Positions 8,511-16,929 of a DNA stretch of 64,000 nucleotides are shown here, one piece after another. Position 1 is the first letter of the stretch. Each line of letters begins with the position of its first letter. The notes under the pieces are model-generated. The model did no database searches and was not told the DNA's origin. It worked only from the letters and a program-made list of their open reading frames with translations. A program made the position numbers and the translations under genes. Source of the stretch: Hungatella sp. UBA3048 (GTDB lineage Bacteria > Bacillota > Clostridia > Lachnospirales > Lachnospiraceae); assembly GCA_002367105.1 (NCBI GenBank), contig DFCS01000044.1, positions 106,140 to 170,139 on the forward strand, given 5' to 3'.

Positions 8511-10214
8511 ATGCAAGATCAAAAGCTGGAAGTCCTGTTAAATCTTGCCCTCAGCGCAACTCCTGAAGAGCGTGAAAAATCAGGCAATTTAAATGTAGGA
8601 TATAATCCCGAGGAAAAAACATGGGATGTGATCGTTAAGCATTCCGGAGATATAAGCAATCTTTCCCTTATTGGAATCCGGGTGGAGCAAATGGTAAACG
8701 AATACTCCATACTTACAGTTCCGGAATCCCTTATTGACCAGTTAAGTGCCTTGCCTCAAATCGAATATGTTGAAAAACCAAAGAGGCTGTTTTTTGCCAT
8801 CAACCAGGCAAAGTCGGCCTCTTGTGTCAATTTGGTCCAGCAGGGAAGCAATCCTCTTACCGGAAGGGGAGTTTTGGTAGCCATCATTGATTCGGGAATT
8901 GATTATTACCACGCTGATTTCCGGAATGATGACGGTACGACCAGGATCGTAGCTTTGTGGGATCAGACACTGGACCGGGTGTTCACAGCAGAAGAAATTA
9001 ATGCTGCCCTGGCTACCGGAAGCAGGACAGAGGCCAGAAGGCTGGTTCCATCCGTAGATATCACCGGTCATGGCACAGCCGTGGCATCCATAGCGGCCGG
9101 AAACGGAAGGGAAAACAGGGGACAATACCGGGGAATCGCTTTTGAAAGCCCGCTTTTAGTTGTAAAGCTTGGAGTTCCTCAGGAAGGCGGATTTCCCAGG
9201 ACAACAGAACTTATGCGTGCAGTCAATTTTGCAGTACAACAAGCCGTAAGTATGCAGATGCCCCTGGCCATTAACTTAAGCTTTGGAAATACGTATGGAT
9301 CCCATGACGGCACCAGTCTTTTAGAGACATTTCTTGACGACTTATCCAATTACGGGAAAACAGTGATCGTTGTAGGAACAGGTAATGAAGGGGTGGCTGG
9401 CGGCCATATTTCCGGAACCCTGACAATGTCAAATCCCGAGGAAATTGAGCTGAGCGTGGGAGGATACCAGCGAAGCTTCAGTGTACAGCTTTGGAAATCT
9501 TATGCGGATTTATTTGACATCAGCATTATAACACCTTCCGGAGTGGTGATCGGTCCCATCAGCAGCAGCCTGGGACCTCAAACCCTGAACTATGGAAATA
9601 CAAGAATTTTGCTGTACTATGGGAAGCCCGGACCTTACAGTGTGGCACAGGAAATTTATATGGATTTCCTTCCGCTCGATACCTATATTGACAGCGGGAT
9701 ATGGAAATTCCGCCTGACTCCCAGACAGATCGTGGAAGGCAAATACGATCTCTGGCTTCCATCCGCCGGAGTGCTGAGCGAGTCTACCAGGTTTTTAAGA
9801 GCTACACCTGAAACTACTTTGACCATTCCATCTACGGCCAATAAGGTCATTTCCGTGGGAGCCTATGATGATACCTATCAGTCTTATGCGGATTTTTCCG
9901 GCAGAGGCTTTACAAGAAGAACCAATCTGGTAAAGCCGGATCTGGTTGCTCCCGGAGTGGGGATCATTGCTGCAAGAGCCGGAGGCGGGTATGAATCGGT
10001 AACAGGTACGTCCTTTGCAACTCCTTTTGTCACCGGCAGCGCCGCCCTTTTGATGCAGTGGGGAATTGTGGATGGAAGGGATCCGTTTCTGTTCGGGGAA
10101 AAGGTTAAGGCTTATTTCATTCGCGGTGCCAGGCCCCTGCCTGGAATTACGAGATATCCCAATCCTGAGCTTGGATACGGCGCTTTATGCGTGAGCGACA
10201 GCCTTCCCGTATAA
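8511..10214 (+). CDS. Subtilisin-like S8 serine protease (CspBA-like)
   Basis: 567-residue S8 peptidase with an intact triad: Asp127 (IIDSGID), His187 (GHGTAVAS) and Ser501 (GTSFATP). Residues 1-100 form a prodomain-like region. A large insertion between the His and Ser motifs (about 285-450) is the jelly-roll insert typical of clostridial Csp germination proteases. There is no signal peptide, consistent with that family. In related clostridia Csp proteases process the SleC cortex hydrolase. Whether this one does so is inference, although SleB-like and SpoIID-like genes are close. The ribosome site is a weak AGGA 7 bases before the ATG. Confidence 0.85.
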   Translation: MQDQKLEVLLNLALSATPEEREKSGNLNVGYNPEEKTWDVIVKHSGDISNLSLIGIRVEQMVNEYSILTVPESLIDQLSALPQIEYVEKPKRLFFAINQAKSASCVNLVQQGSNPLTGRGVLVAIIDSGIDYYHADFRNDDGTTRIVALWDQTLDRVFTAEEINAALATGSRTEARRLVPSVDITGHGTAVASIAAGNGRENRGQYRGIAFESPLLVVKLGVPQEGGFPRTTELMRAVNFAVQQAVSMQMPLAINLSFGNTYGSHDGTSLLETFLDDLSNYGKTVIVVGTGNEGVAGGHISGTLTMSNPEEIELSVGGYQRSFSVQLWKSYADLFDISIITPSGVVIGPISSSLGPQTLNYGNTRILLYYGKPGPYSVAQEIYMDFLPLDTYIDSGIWKFRLTPRQIVEGKYDLWLPSAGVLSESTRFLRATPETTLTIPSTANKVISVGAYDDTYQSYADFSGRGFTRRTNLVKPDLVAPGVGIIAARAGGGYESVTGTSFATPFVTGSAALLMQWGIVDGRDPFLFGEKVKAYFIRGARPLPGITRYPNPELGYGALCVSDSLPV

Positions 10215-10251
10215 CATGGGAAGAACGCCCTGACAGGAAGAAGAAAAGCCA

Positions 10252-10280
10252 TTGGAAAAATAAGAAAAATGATTTATAAT
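10252..10280 (+). promoter_or_regulatory. Promoter of the AraC-family gene with a structured leader
   Basis: TTGGAA at 10252-10257 and TATAAT at 10275-10280, spacer 17. It would start an RNA near 10287, giving a leader of about 115 bases before the coding start. Confidence 0.6.
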
Positions 10281-10293
10281 ATAGTTTAGCTGA

Positions 10294-10372
10294 ACTTGCG
10301 GCGCAAGTGAAGATAAAAGGGCTGCCTTTTAGCCCGTCCATCCGATTATGAAAACATCTTTTGTTTTCATAA
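10294..10372 (+). repeat. Structured leader element, copy 1 (three hairpins around GTCCATCCGA)
   Basis: Three consecutive stem-loops: ACTTGC/GCAAGT (10294-10308), GGGCT/AGCCC (10319-10335), then the single-stranded core GTCCATCCGA (10336-10345), then TTATGAAAAC/GTTTTCATAA (10346-10372). A second copy with the identical core but different paired bases lies at 18642-18724, before rnpB. Function unknown; see findings. Confidence 0.55.
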
Positions 10373-10401
10373 TAGAATCAGTACATTTGGGGAGGTGTAA
10401 A

Positions 10402-11232
10402 ATGGAAGTCAGACATGAACTGGTCATTCCCAATGATGATCTGCCTTTTCGGCTGTTTATTTTTGAGGGAAGAGATGGAAATTACAAGGTCACGAAACAT
10501 TGGCATCATTCCGTTGAGATATTTCTGGTTCAGGAGGGCCGGATTGATTTTTATATCAACAACAGCCACCTATCTCTTGAGAAACAGGATTTTGTACTGG
10601 TCAATTCCAATGAAGTCCATTCCATTGAATGCCCAAATCCTAATATCACCATAGTTCTTCAAATTCCGGCGGAAACCTTTGAGGAGTACATGGGAGAAGA
10701 AAATTATGTGAATTTTGAAAAAAAGGATGAGATCCAAAATAAGAAACTGACGCAGCTGGTGATTTCCATGTTTTCCATATATGAGGAACAGGAATATGGT
10801 TATAGCCTGAAGGTAAAAAGCCTGTTCTATGAACTTCTGTATCTTTTGGTTACGGAGTTTAAGGCGGAAACCATGGATAAGGAGGTTATCCGCCAGAAAA
10901 AGCAGCTCGATAAGCTGTCAAAGGTGACCCAGTATATGAGAGAAAATTATGACCAGGACTTAAAGCTTGACGAGGTGGCGGGGCGATTTGGCTTCAGTCC
11001 TACCTACTTGTCCAGAATCTTTCAAAAATATGCGCAGGTCAATTACCGCACCTATCTTATTGACCTGCGTGTCAAATATGCGGTCCGGGAACTGGTAGGG
11101 ACCGGCGGTGAGATTGGTGAGATCGCCATGAAGCATGGATTTCCGGACAGCAGGGCCTTTTCCAAGGCATTTAAGAAGCGGTATGGCTGTCTTCCCAGTG
11201 AATACAGGAAATATCTGGATGCAGGCAGATGA
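10402..11232 (+). CDS. AraC family transcriptional regulator with cupin sensor domain
   Basis: 276-residue regulator; the ATG at 10402 is chosen because GGGGAGG lies 6-7 bases upstream. The N-terminal half (about 10-110) is an AraC-type cupin sensor with HWHHSVEIFLV and a NSNEVHSIECPNPN segment. The C-terminal 100 residues hold two helix-turn-helix motifs (LDEVAGRFGFSPTYLSRIFQK and IGEIAMKHGFPDSRAFSKAFKKR). Such proteins usually activate sugar-utilisation genes, but no sugar operon is adjacent, so the target is unknown. The transcript leader carries a repeated structured element. Confidence 0.9.
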   Translation: MEVRHELVIPNDDLPFRLFIFEGRDGNYKVTKHWHHSVEIFLVQEGRIDFYINNSHLSLEKQDFVLVNSNEVHSIECPNPNITIVLQIPAETFEEYMGEENYVNFEKKDEIQNKKLTQLVISMFSIYEEQEYGYSLKVKSLFYELLYLLVTEFKAETMDKEVIRQKKQLDKLSKVTQYMRENYDQDLKLDEVAGRFGFSPTYLSRIFQKYAQVNYRTYLIDLRVKYAVRELVGTGGEIGEIAMKHGFPDSRAFSKAFKKRYGCLPSEYRKYLDAGR

Positions 11233-11320
11233 CGGAATTGCAATTATTTTAATATAGGGTGTTATAATTACTGAAAATATGATATAATGTACCATAACTT
11301 TGTGCGAAGGATGTGATTGT

Positions 11321-12331
11321 ATGAATATCAGGGAATCCACTGAACAATGGGAGGAAGCATATTTAAGTCCTTATGCCGCTTTCAGTAAGAACAGCAAAGG
11401 AAGAGAGCGGGAAGAGGAGGCTTGTGATATCCGGACTGCCTATCAACGGGACCGGGACCGGATCATTCACTGCAAGGCATTTCGCAGGCTGAAACATAAA
11501 ACCCAGGTTTTCCTGGCCCCGGAAGGGGATCATTACAGAACCAGGCTGACTCATACCCTGGAAGTATCCCAGATAGCCAGAACCATAGCAAAATCTCTGC
11601 GCATGAACGAAGACTTAACAGAGGCCATTGCTTTGGCTCATGATCTGGGCCATACCCCATTCGGCCATTCCGGGGAAGCAATTTTGAATAAGATCTGCTC
11701 CCAGGGTTTTGCCCATTATAAGCAAAGTGTACGGGTAGTAGAGGTTTTGGAAAAGGACGGCATGGGCTTAAACCTCACCTGGGAGGTCCGGGATGGAATC
11801 TTAAATCACCGCACCAGCGGCCACCCTTCCACATTAGAAGGGGGGATTGTCCGTCTGTCGGATAAGATTGCCTACATCAACCATGACATTGACGATGCTA
11901 TCAGGGCAAAGATGTTTGTAGAAGAGGATCTGCCGGAGTGCTATACGGGCGTTTTGGGTCACAGTGTTCGTGAAAGACTTAATAATCTCATCCATGATAT
12001 TATCCGCAACAGCTATGGAAAGCCGGATATCATCATGTCTCCTGATATGGAGAAGGCCATGCAGGGGCTGCGCACCTGGATGTTTGAAAACGTTTATAAA
12101 AGTGATATCCCAAAAGCAGAAGAAGGGAAAGCACAGCATCTCATCGTCATGCTTTTTAATTACTATATGGAACACCCGGACAAGCTTGCGGAGGAATACC
12201 GCAACTTAATGGAGGAAGGTGAAGAAAGCCGGGAACAGGCGGTCTGCGATTACATTGCAGGCATGAGTGACAGATTTGCCATTGATAAATTTGAGGAGCT
12301 GTTTGTCCCAAAAGCCTGGAAAATGGTTTAA
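11321..12331 (+). CDS. dgt: Deoxyguanosinetriphosphate triphosphohydrolase-like HD protein
   Basis: HD-superfamily dNTP triphosphohydrolase of 336 residues, splitting dGTP (or other dNTPs) to the deoxynucleoside and tripolyphosphate. Metal-binding motifs are visible: RLTHTLEVSQIAR gives the first His, AHDLGHTPFGHSGE the HD pair, and the later DKIAYINHDIDDA the last Asp. The ATG at 11321 is preferred over TTG at 11300 because GAAGGA lies about 10 bases upstream of it. It is the first gene of a block with dnaG and rpoD 41 bases on, an order seen in clostridia that places dNTP pool control next to replication initiation. Confidence 0.9.
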   Translation: MNIRESTEQWEEAYLSPYAAFSKNSKGREREEEACDIRTAYQRDRDRIIHCKAFRRLKHKTQVFLAPEGDHYRTRLTHTLEVSQIARTIAKSLRMNEDLTEAIALAHDLGHTPFGHSGEAILNKICSQGFAHYKQSVRVVEVLEKDGMGLNLTWEVRDGILNHRTSGHPSTLEGGIVRLSDKIAYINHDIDDAIRAKMFVEEDLPECYTGVLGHSVRERLNNLIHDIIRNSYGKPDIIMSPDMEKAMQGLRTWMFENVYKSDIPKAEEGKAQHLIVMLFNYYMEHPDKLAEEYRNLMEEGEESREQAVCDYIAGMSDRFAIDKFEELFVPKAWKMV

Positions 12332-12372
12332 AGCAAATGAAACTGAAAAGGAGAAAGGAGAAATGAAGCTTC

Positions 12373-14142
12373 ATGCGATATTCGGAAGAAGTAATTGAAG
12401 AGGTCCGGATGAAGAATGACATCGTGGATGTGATCTCGGGATACGTCAAGCTGCAGAAGAAGGGAAGCAATTATTTTGGTCTCTGTCCTTTTCACAATGA
12501 AAAGTCCCCTTCCTTTTCCGTATCTCCCGCTAAACAGATGTACTACTGCTTTGGCTGCGGTGCAGGCGGAAATGTACTGACGTTTATCATGGAATATGAA
12601 AACTATTCCTTTTCTGAGGCCTTAAAAGTTCTGGCTGACCGTTCAGGCGTGAAGCTTCCTGCTGCAGAGTACAGCAAGGAGGCGAGAGAGCAGGAAGATC
12701 TTAGGTCCACTCTTTTGGAAATCAATAAGCTGGCCGCCAGTTACTTTTATTACCAGCTTAAAAATCCTCAGGGTGAGACCGGATACCGCTATTTAAGGGA
12801 CAGGCAGTTAAGCGACGAAACCATCACAAGATTCGGGCTTGGCTACTCCAATAAAACCAGTGATGATCTTTACCGGTATTTAAAGGGCAAGGGGTATGAC
12901 GATAGTCTGTTAAAACAGACCGGACTTGTGACCATAGAGGAGCGGGGGACCTATGATAAGTTTTGGAACCGGGTCATGTTTCCTATTATGGATGTGAACA
13001 ACCGGGTAATTGGTTTCGGCGGCCGGGTTATGGGGGCCGGGGAACCAAAGTATTTAAACTCGCCGGAGACTAAGCTTTTTGATAAAAGCCGGAATTTATA
13101 TGGTCTTAATTATGCCAGACTTTCACGGGAAAAGTACATATTGATCTGCGAGGGGTACATGGATGTGATTGCGATGCACCAGGCCGGATTTACCAATGCG
13201 GTGGCTTCTCTTGGAACGGCTTTTACCACCCAGCACGCCCAGCTTTTAAAACGGTATACGGATAAAGTGGTTCTCACCTATGACAGTGACGGCGCAGGTG
13301 TTAAGGCTGCCCTCCGTGCCATTCCCATTCTTAAGGAAGCGGGAATCTCCATTCGCGTACTAAACATGCAGCCTTATAAAGATCCGGATGAGTTCATAAA
13401 AAATCAGGGAGCAGAAGAATTCCGCAAGCGGATCGATGAGGCCCGCAACAGCTTCCTGTTTGAAATTGATGTGCTGAAAAAGAATTATAAAATGGATGAT
13501 CCGGAGCAGAAAACAGAATTTTACAATCAGGTGGCCAGGAAACTTCTGGAATTCCCGGAAGCCTTAGAACGGGAGAATTATCTGGAGGCGGTATCCAGAG
13601 AATATTTTATCAATTATGATGATTTAAAACGTCTGGTCAACCGCTTGGGCGCTTCTCTTGGACCAGCGGTTTCTGCCCAGAGGGAAGAAGAGGGGAACTT
13701 AAAAAACCAGAGGAAAAAGGAAAAGGAAGACGGTGTAAAGCAGTCCCAAAGGCTGTTACTCACCTGGCTCATTGAAAATCCATTATTATTTGATAAGATT
13801 GTGGGAGTGATTACTCCCGATGATTTTATAGAAGAACTGTATCACAAGGTGGCACGGATGGTTTTTGACGGACACGCTGCCGGAACATTGAATCCGGCTG
13901 AGATCTTAAATCATTTCATTCATGATGAAGGTCAATACCGGGCAGTCGCAGGTCTTTTTCATGCGAGCTTAAAAGAGTCCCTAGATAATGAAGAGCAAAA
14001 AAAAGCGTTTTCGGAAACAATTATGAAAGTGAAAAAAAACAGTCTGGATTATGCCAGCCGTCATGCAGCGGGGATTTTGGAACTGCAGAATATTATAAAG
14101 GAACAGGCTGCGCTAAAGGATTTGCATATTTCGCTGGATTAG
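12373..14142 (+). CDS. dnaG: DNA primase
   Basis: DnaG primase of 589 residues, making RNA primers at the replication fork. The N-terminal zinc ribbon of CHC2 type is complete (Cys38, His41, Cys59, Cys62). The catalytic core and TOPRIM domain follow, with LICEGYMDVIAMHQAG (about 257-272) and VLTYDSDGAG carrying the metal-binding acidic residues. The C-terminal helicase-interaction domain (about 450-589) is divergent, as is usual. The closest AGGAG lies about 13 bases before the ATG, a longer spacing than its neighbours. It forms a transcription unit with dgt upstream and rpoD downstream. Confidence 0.95.
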   Translation: MRYSEEVIEEVRMKNDIVDVISGYVKLQKKGSNYFGLCPFHNEKSPSFSVSPAKQMYYCFGCGAGGNVLTFIMEYENYSFSEALKVLADRSGVKLPAAEYSKEAREQEDLRSTLLEINKLAASYFYYQLKNPQGETGYRYLRDRQLSDETITRFGLGYSNKTSDDLYRYLKGKGYDDSLLKQTGLVTIEERGTYDKFWNRVMFPIMDVNNRVIGFGGRVMGAGEPKYLNSPETKLFDKSRNLYGLNYARLSREKYILICEGYMDVIAMHQAGFTNAVASLGTAFTTQHAQLLKRYTDKVVLTYDSDGAGVKAALRAIPILKEAGISIRVLNMQPYKDPDEFIKNQGAEEFRKRIDEARNSFLFEIDVLKKNYKMDDPEQKTEFYNQVARKLLEFPEALERENYLEAVSREYFINYDDLKRLVNRLGASLGPAVSAQREEEGNLKNQRKKEKEDGVKQSQRLLLTWLIENPLLFDKIVGVITPDDFIEELYHKVARMVFDGHAAGTLNPAEILNHFIHDEGQYRAVAGLFHASLKESLDNEEQKKAFSETIMKVKKNSLDYASRHAAGILELQNIIKEQAALKDLHISLD

Positions 14143-14181
14143 GGTGTACACTATAGGCAGGCTGTGGAAGGATGGAAGAAC

Positions 14182-15387
14182 ATGGACGAGAATGTGAAGA
14201 AGGCAGCAGATAAAATGGCGGGGTCAAAAAAAACGGAAGAGGAACAGGCTGCAGAGCTTAAGGCTTTGGAGTCAGCCGCTGCATTTGAGGAAAAATTAAA
14301 TCAGCTTCTTCTCCTTGCAAAAAAGAAACGGAATGTACTGGAAAACCAGGAGGTTCTGGATTTTTTTGTGGGAGAGAACCTAGACTCGGATAAGCTGGAT
14401 CAAATCTATGATTTTCTGGAAAGCAATAAGGTGGATGTACTTCAAATCGGCGGTGAGGATCTGGACCTTGATGAGGATCTGTTCATAGAAGAAGATATCG
14501 AGGATGAAGAAGAAATCGATATGGAAAGTATTGATTTATCTGTTCCGGAAGGTGTCAGTGTGGAAGATCCGGTCCGCATGTATTTGAAGGAGATCGGCAA
14601 GGTTCCTCTTCTTTCCAGTGAAGATGAAATTGAGCTTGCCAAGAGAATCGAGCTGGGTGACGATGATGCAAAGCAGAGGCTGACAGAGGCCAATCTGCGT
14701 CTGGTGGTCAGCATTGCCAAGCGTTATGTCGGGCGGGGAATGCAGTTTTTGGATCTGATCCAGGAAGGAAACTTAGGACTTATTAAAGCTGTGGAAAAGT
14801 TTGATTACCGGAAAGGTTATAAGTTCAGCACTTATGCGACCTGGTGGATCAGACAGGCCATCACCCGCGCCATTGCGGACCAGGCCCGCACCATCCGGAT
14901 TCCGGTTCATATGGTGGAGACCATCAACCGCCTGGTTCGTGTGTCCAGACAGCTTTTACAGGAGCTGGGCAGAGAGCCGGTGCCGGAGGAAATCGCAGCC
15001 AGAGCGGATATGCAGGTCGACCGGGTCAGAGAAATCATGAAGGTATCTCAGGAACCGGTATCCTTAGAGACTCCTATCGGAGAGGAAGAGGACAGCCATC
15101 TTGGAGACTTTATCCAGGATGAGCAGGTAGCTGTTCCGGCCGATGCAGCCACATTTACCATGCTCCATGAACAGCTGATGGAGGTGCTTGACACCTTAAC
15201 CGAGCGGGAGCAAAAGGTTTTAAAGCTGCGTTTCGGACTTGATGACGGGCGGCCCAGAACCTTGGAAGAGGTAGGAAAAGAATTTAATGTTACGAGAGAA
15301 CGGATTCGCCAGATAGAGGCAAAAGCATTGCGTAAACTGCGCCATCCCAGCAGAAGCAAGAAGCTTAAGGACTATCTGGATGATTAA
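14182..15387 (+). CDS. rpoD: Housekeeping RNA polymerase sigma factor (sigma A)
   Basis: 401-residue primary sigma factor, using the ATG at 14182 with GGAAGGA 9 bases upstream (an in-frame GTG lies at 14164). An acidic N-terminal region (about 70-125) is followed by region 1.2 (PVRMYLKEIG), region 2 with NLRLVVSIAKRYVGRG and the -10-recognising FSTYATWWIRQAI, region 3, and region 4 with the -35-recognising helix-turn-helix TLEEVGKEFNVTRERIRQIE. It lies directly behind dnaG, as in the classical macromolecular-synthesis operon. Most of the promoters listed here are of the type this factor reads. Confidence 0.96.
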   Translation: MDENVKKAADKMAGSKKTEEEQAAELKALESAAAFEEKLNQLLLLAKKKRNVLENQEVLDFFVGENLDSDKLDQIYDFLESNKVDVLQIGGEDLDLDEDLFIEEDIEDEEEIDMESIDLSVPEGVSVEDPVRMYLKEIGKVPLLSSEDEIELAKRIELGDDDAKQRLTEANLRLVVSIAKRYVGRGMQFLDLIQEGNLGLIKAVEKFDYRKGYKFSTYATWWIRQAITRAIADQARTIRIPVHMVETINRLVRVSRQLLQELGREPVPEEIAARADMQVDRVREIMKVSQEPVSLETPIGEEEDSHLGDFIQDEQVAVPADAATFTMLHEQLMEVLDTLTEREQKVLKLRFGLDDGRPRTLEEVGKEFNVTRERIRQIEAKALRKLRHPSRSKKLKDYLDD

Positions 15388-15408
15388 AGATACAAGACGG
15401 AGTTTAAG

Positions 15409-16110
15409 ATGAAGTTATCAAGGCGTTTGGAAACAATCGCTTCCTTTGTTCCGGAAGGAAGCAGAATTGCAGATATTGGAACGGATCATGGTTATATTCC
15501 TATTCATCTGGTACAGGAAGGAAAAGCAAAATATGCCATTGCCATGGATGTGCGGAAGGGCCCCTTGTTAAGGGCCCAGGCCCATATCCAGGAGGCAGGT
15601 CTGCAAGCTCATGTGGAAGTCCGTTTAAGCGACGGACTTTTAAAATTAGAGCAGAACGAAGCAGACTGTGTGGTCATAGCTGGCATGGGCGGTGAGCTGA
15701 TCATACATATACTTGAGGAAGGCCGTAATTTATGGGATGGCATTCCCTACTGGGTCTTATCCCCCCACTCAGAACTGGACAAGGTGCGCAGATTCCTGGA
15801 AGAACAGGAATTTTTTATTGAGCGGGAGACTATGATAAAAGAAGAAGGAAAGTTCTATTCCGTAATGGGGATCAGCAGAAGGATAAAAGCAGGCGATAAA
15901 GAGGAAAGCGAGATTTCCTACCGCTATGGCAGGAGCCTGCTGGAATCCAAAGATCCTGTTTTAAAGGATTATTTAAAAAAGGAAGAAGAACAGCTGGAGC
16001 AGATCATGAGAGGACTTGCCGGAAGCCAAACGGAGGCAGCGGTCAGAAGAATGGAAGAGCTGAAGCTGGAACTTGCCTATAACAAGGAGGCACAGGATGC
16101 AGTGCGATAA
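15409..16110 (+). CDS. trmK: tRNA (adenine22-N1)-methyltransferase
   Basis: Class I SAM-dependent methyltransferase of 233 residues, TrmK family, which makes m1A22 in tRNA. The SAM site is formed by IADIGTDHGYIPIHLV (about 20-35), the acidic AMDVRKGPL strand end, and VVIAGMGGELI (about 89-99), all diagnostic of TrmK. The C-terminal part (170-233) is a helical coiled coil. It lies 21 bases after rpoD and overlaps nif3 by 14 bases; rpoD-trmK-nif3 is a conserved Firmicute order. Confidence 0.93.
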   Translation: MKLSRRLETIASFVPEGSRIADIGTDHGYIPIHLVQEGKAKYAIAMDVRKGPLLRAQAHIQEAGLQAHVEVRLSDGLLKLEQNEADCVVIAGMGGELIIHILEEGRNLWDGIPYWVLSPHSELDKVRRFLEEQEFFIERETMIKEEGKFYSVMGISRRIKAGDKEESEISYRYGRSLLESKDPVLKDYLKKEEEQLEQIMRGLAGSQTEAAVRRMEELKLELAYNKEAQDAVR

Positions 16111-16918
16111 ACTCATAGAAAAACTGGAACAGCTGGCGCCGCCAGCCTGTGCCTGTGATTGGGATAATGTGGGCCTTTTGGCAGGCCGTAGTGATAAAGA
16201 AGTGAAAAAGGTTTTTATTGCCTTAGATGCTACTGACGAAGTGGTCGGAAATGCAGTCCGGTGGGGAGCAGATTTACTGATTACCCATCATCCCCTTATT
16301 TTCAAACCATTAAATAGAATTAATGACAAGGATTTTATATCCAGACGTATTATAAGCCTGATCCGCAATGATATTTCTTACTATGCCATGCATACAAACT
16401 TTGATGCTGCGCCTGGATGTATGGCTGATGCGGCCGCAGAAAGGCTTGGACTTTCAGATTTAAACGTGCTGGATAAAGAAGGCGTGATGCTTAAAGAAAC
16501 AACGGAAGGTTCCAGGGAAATGATATATGGAATCGGGAAAACGGGGTATCTTAAGGAAGAGATGACAGTAAAGGAGATCGCTGTTCTTGTTAAAGAACGG
16601 TTTCAACTTCCCTTTGTCACGGTTTATGGAGAGGCTGCACCAGGAGAGACCGTGCGTTTTGTTGGCATAAGCCCTGGATCCGGAGGAAGCATGATCAAAC
16701 CGGCTCTGGCTGCAGGTGTGAAAGTCTTTATAACAGGCGATATCGGCCACCACAATGGGATTGATGCCGCTGCAAACCATATGGCTGTCATTGATGCCGG
16801 TCATTACGGCCTGGAATATCTGTTTTTGGACTTTCTGGAAGAGTATCTGAAGAAAGAAGTAGGGGAGGACTTAGAAATCTGCAAAGCAGAGGTGGAATTT
16901 CCTGAAACATTCATATAA
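16097..16918 (+). CDS. Nif3-like dinuclear metal-center protein
   Basis: 273-residue protein of the Nif3/YqfO family (GTP cyclohydrolase I type 2-like, function unsettled). The ATG at 16097 has AAGGAGG 7 bases upstream. Metal ligands expected for the dinuclear site are seen in LLITHHPLIFKPL (two His), the MHTNFD segment, and the C-terminal GHYGLEYLFL region. It lacks the long central PII-like insert of Bacillus YqfO. It overlaps trmK, so the two are probably translated together. Confidence 0.9.
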   Translation: MQCDKLIEKLEQLAPPACACDWDNVGLLAGRSDKEVKKVFIALDATDEVVGNAVRWGADLLITHHPLIFKPLNRINDKDFISRRIISLIRNDISYYAMHTNFDAAPGCMADAAAERLGLSDLNVLDKEGVMLKETTEGSREMIYGIGKTGYLKEEMTVKEIAVLVKERFQLPFVTVYGEAAPGETVRFVGISPGSGGSMIKPALAAGVKVFITGDIGHHNGIDAAANHMAVIDAGHYGLEYLFLDFLEEYLKKEVGEDLEICKAEVEFPETFI

Positions 16919-16929
16919 GGAGGAAGCGA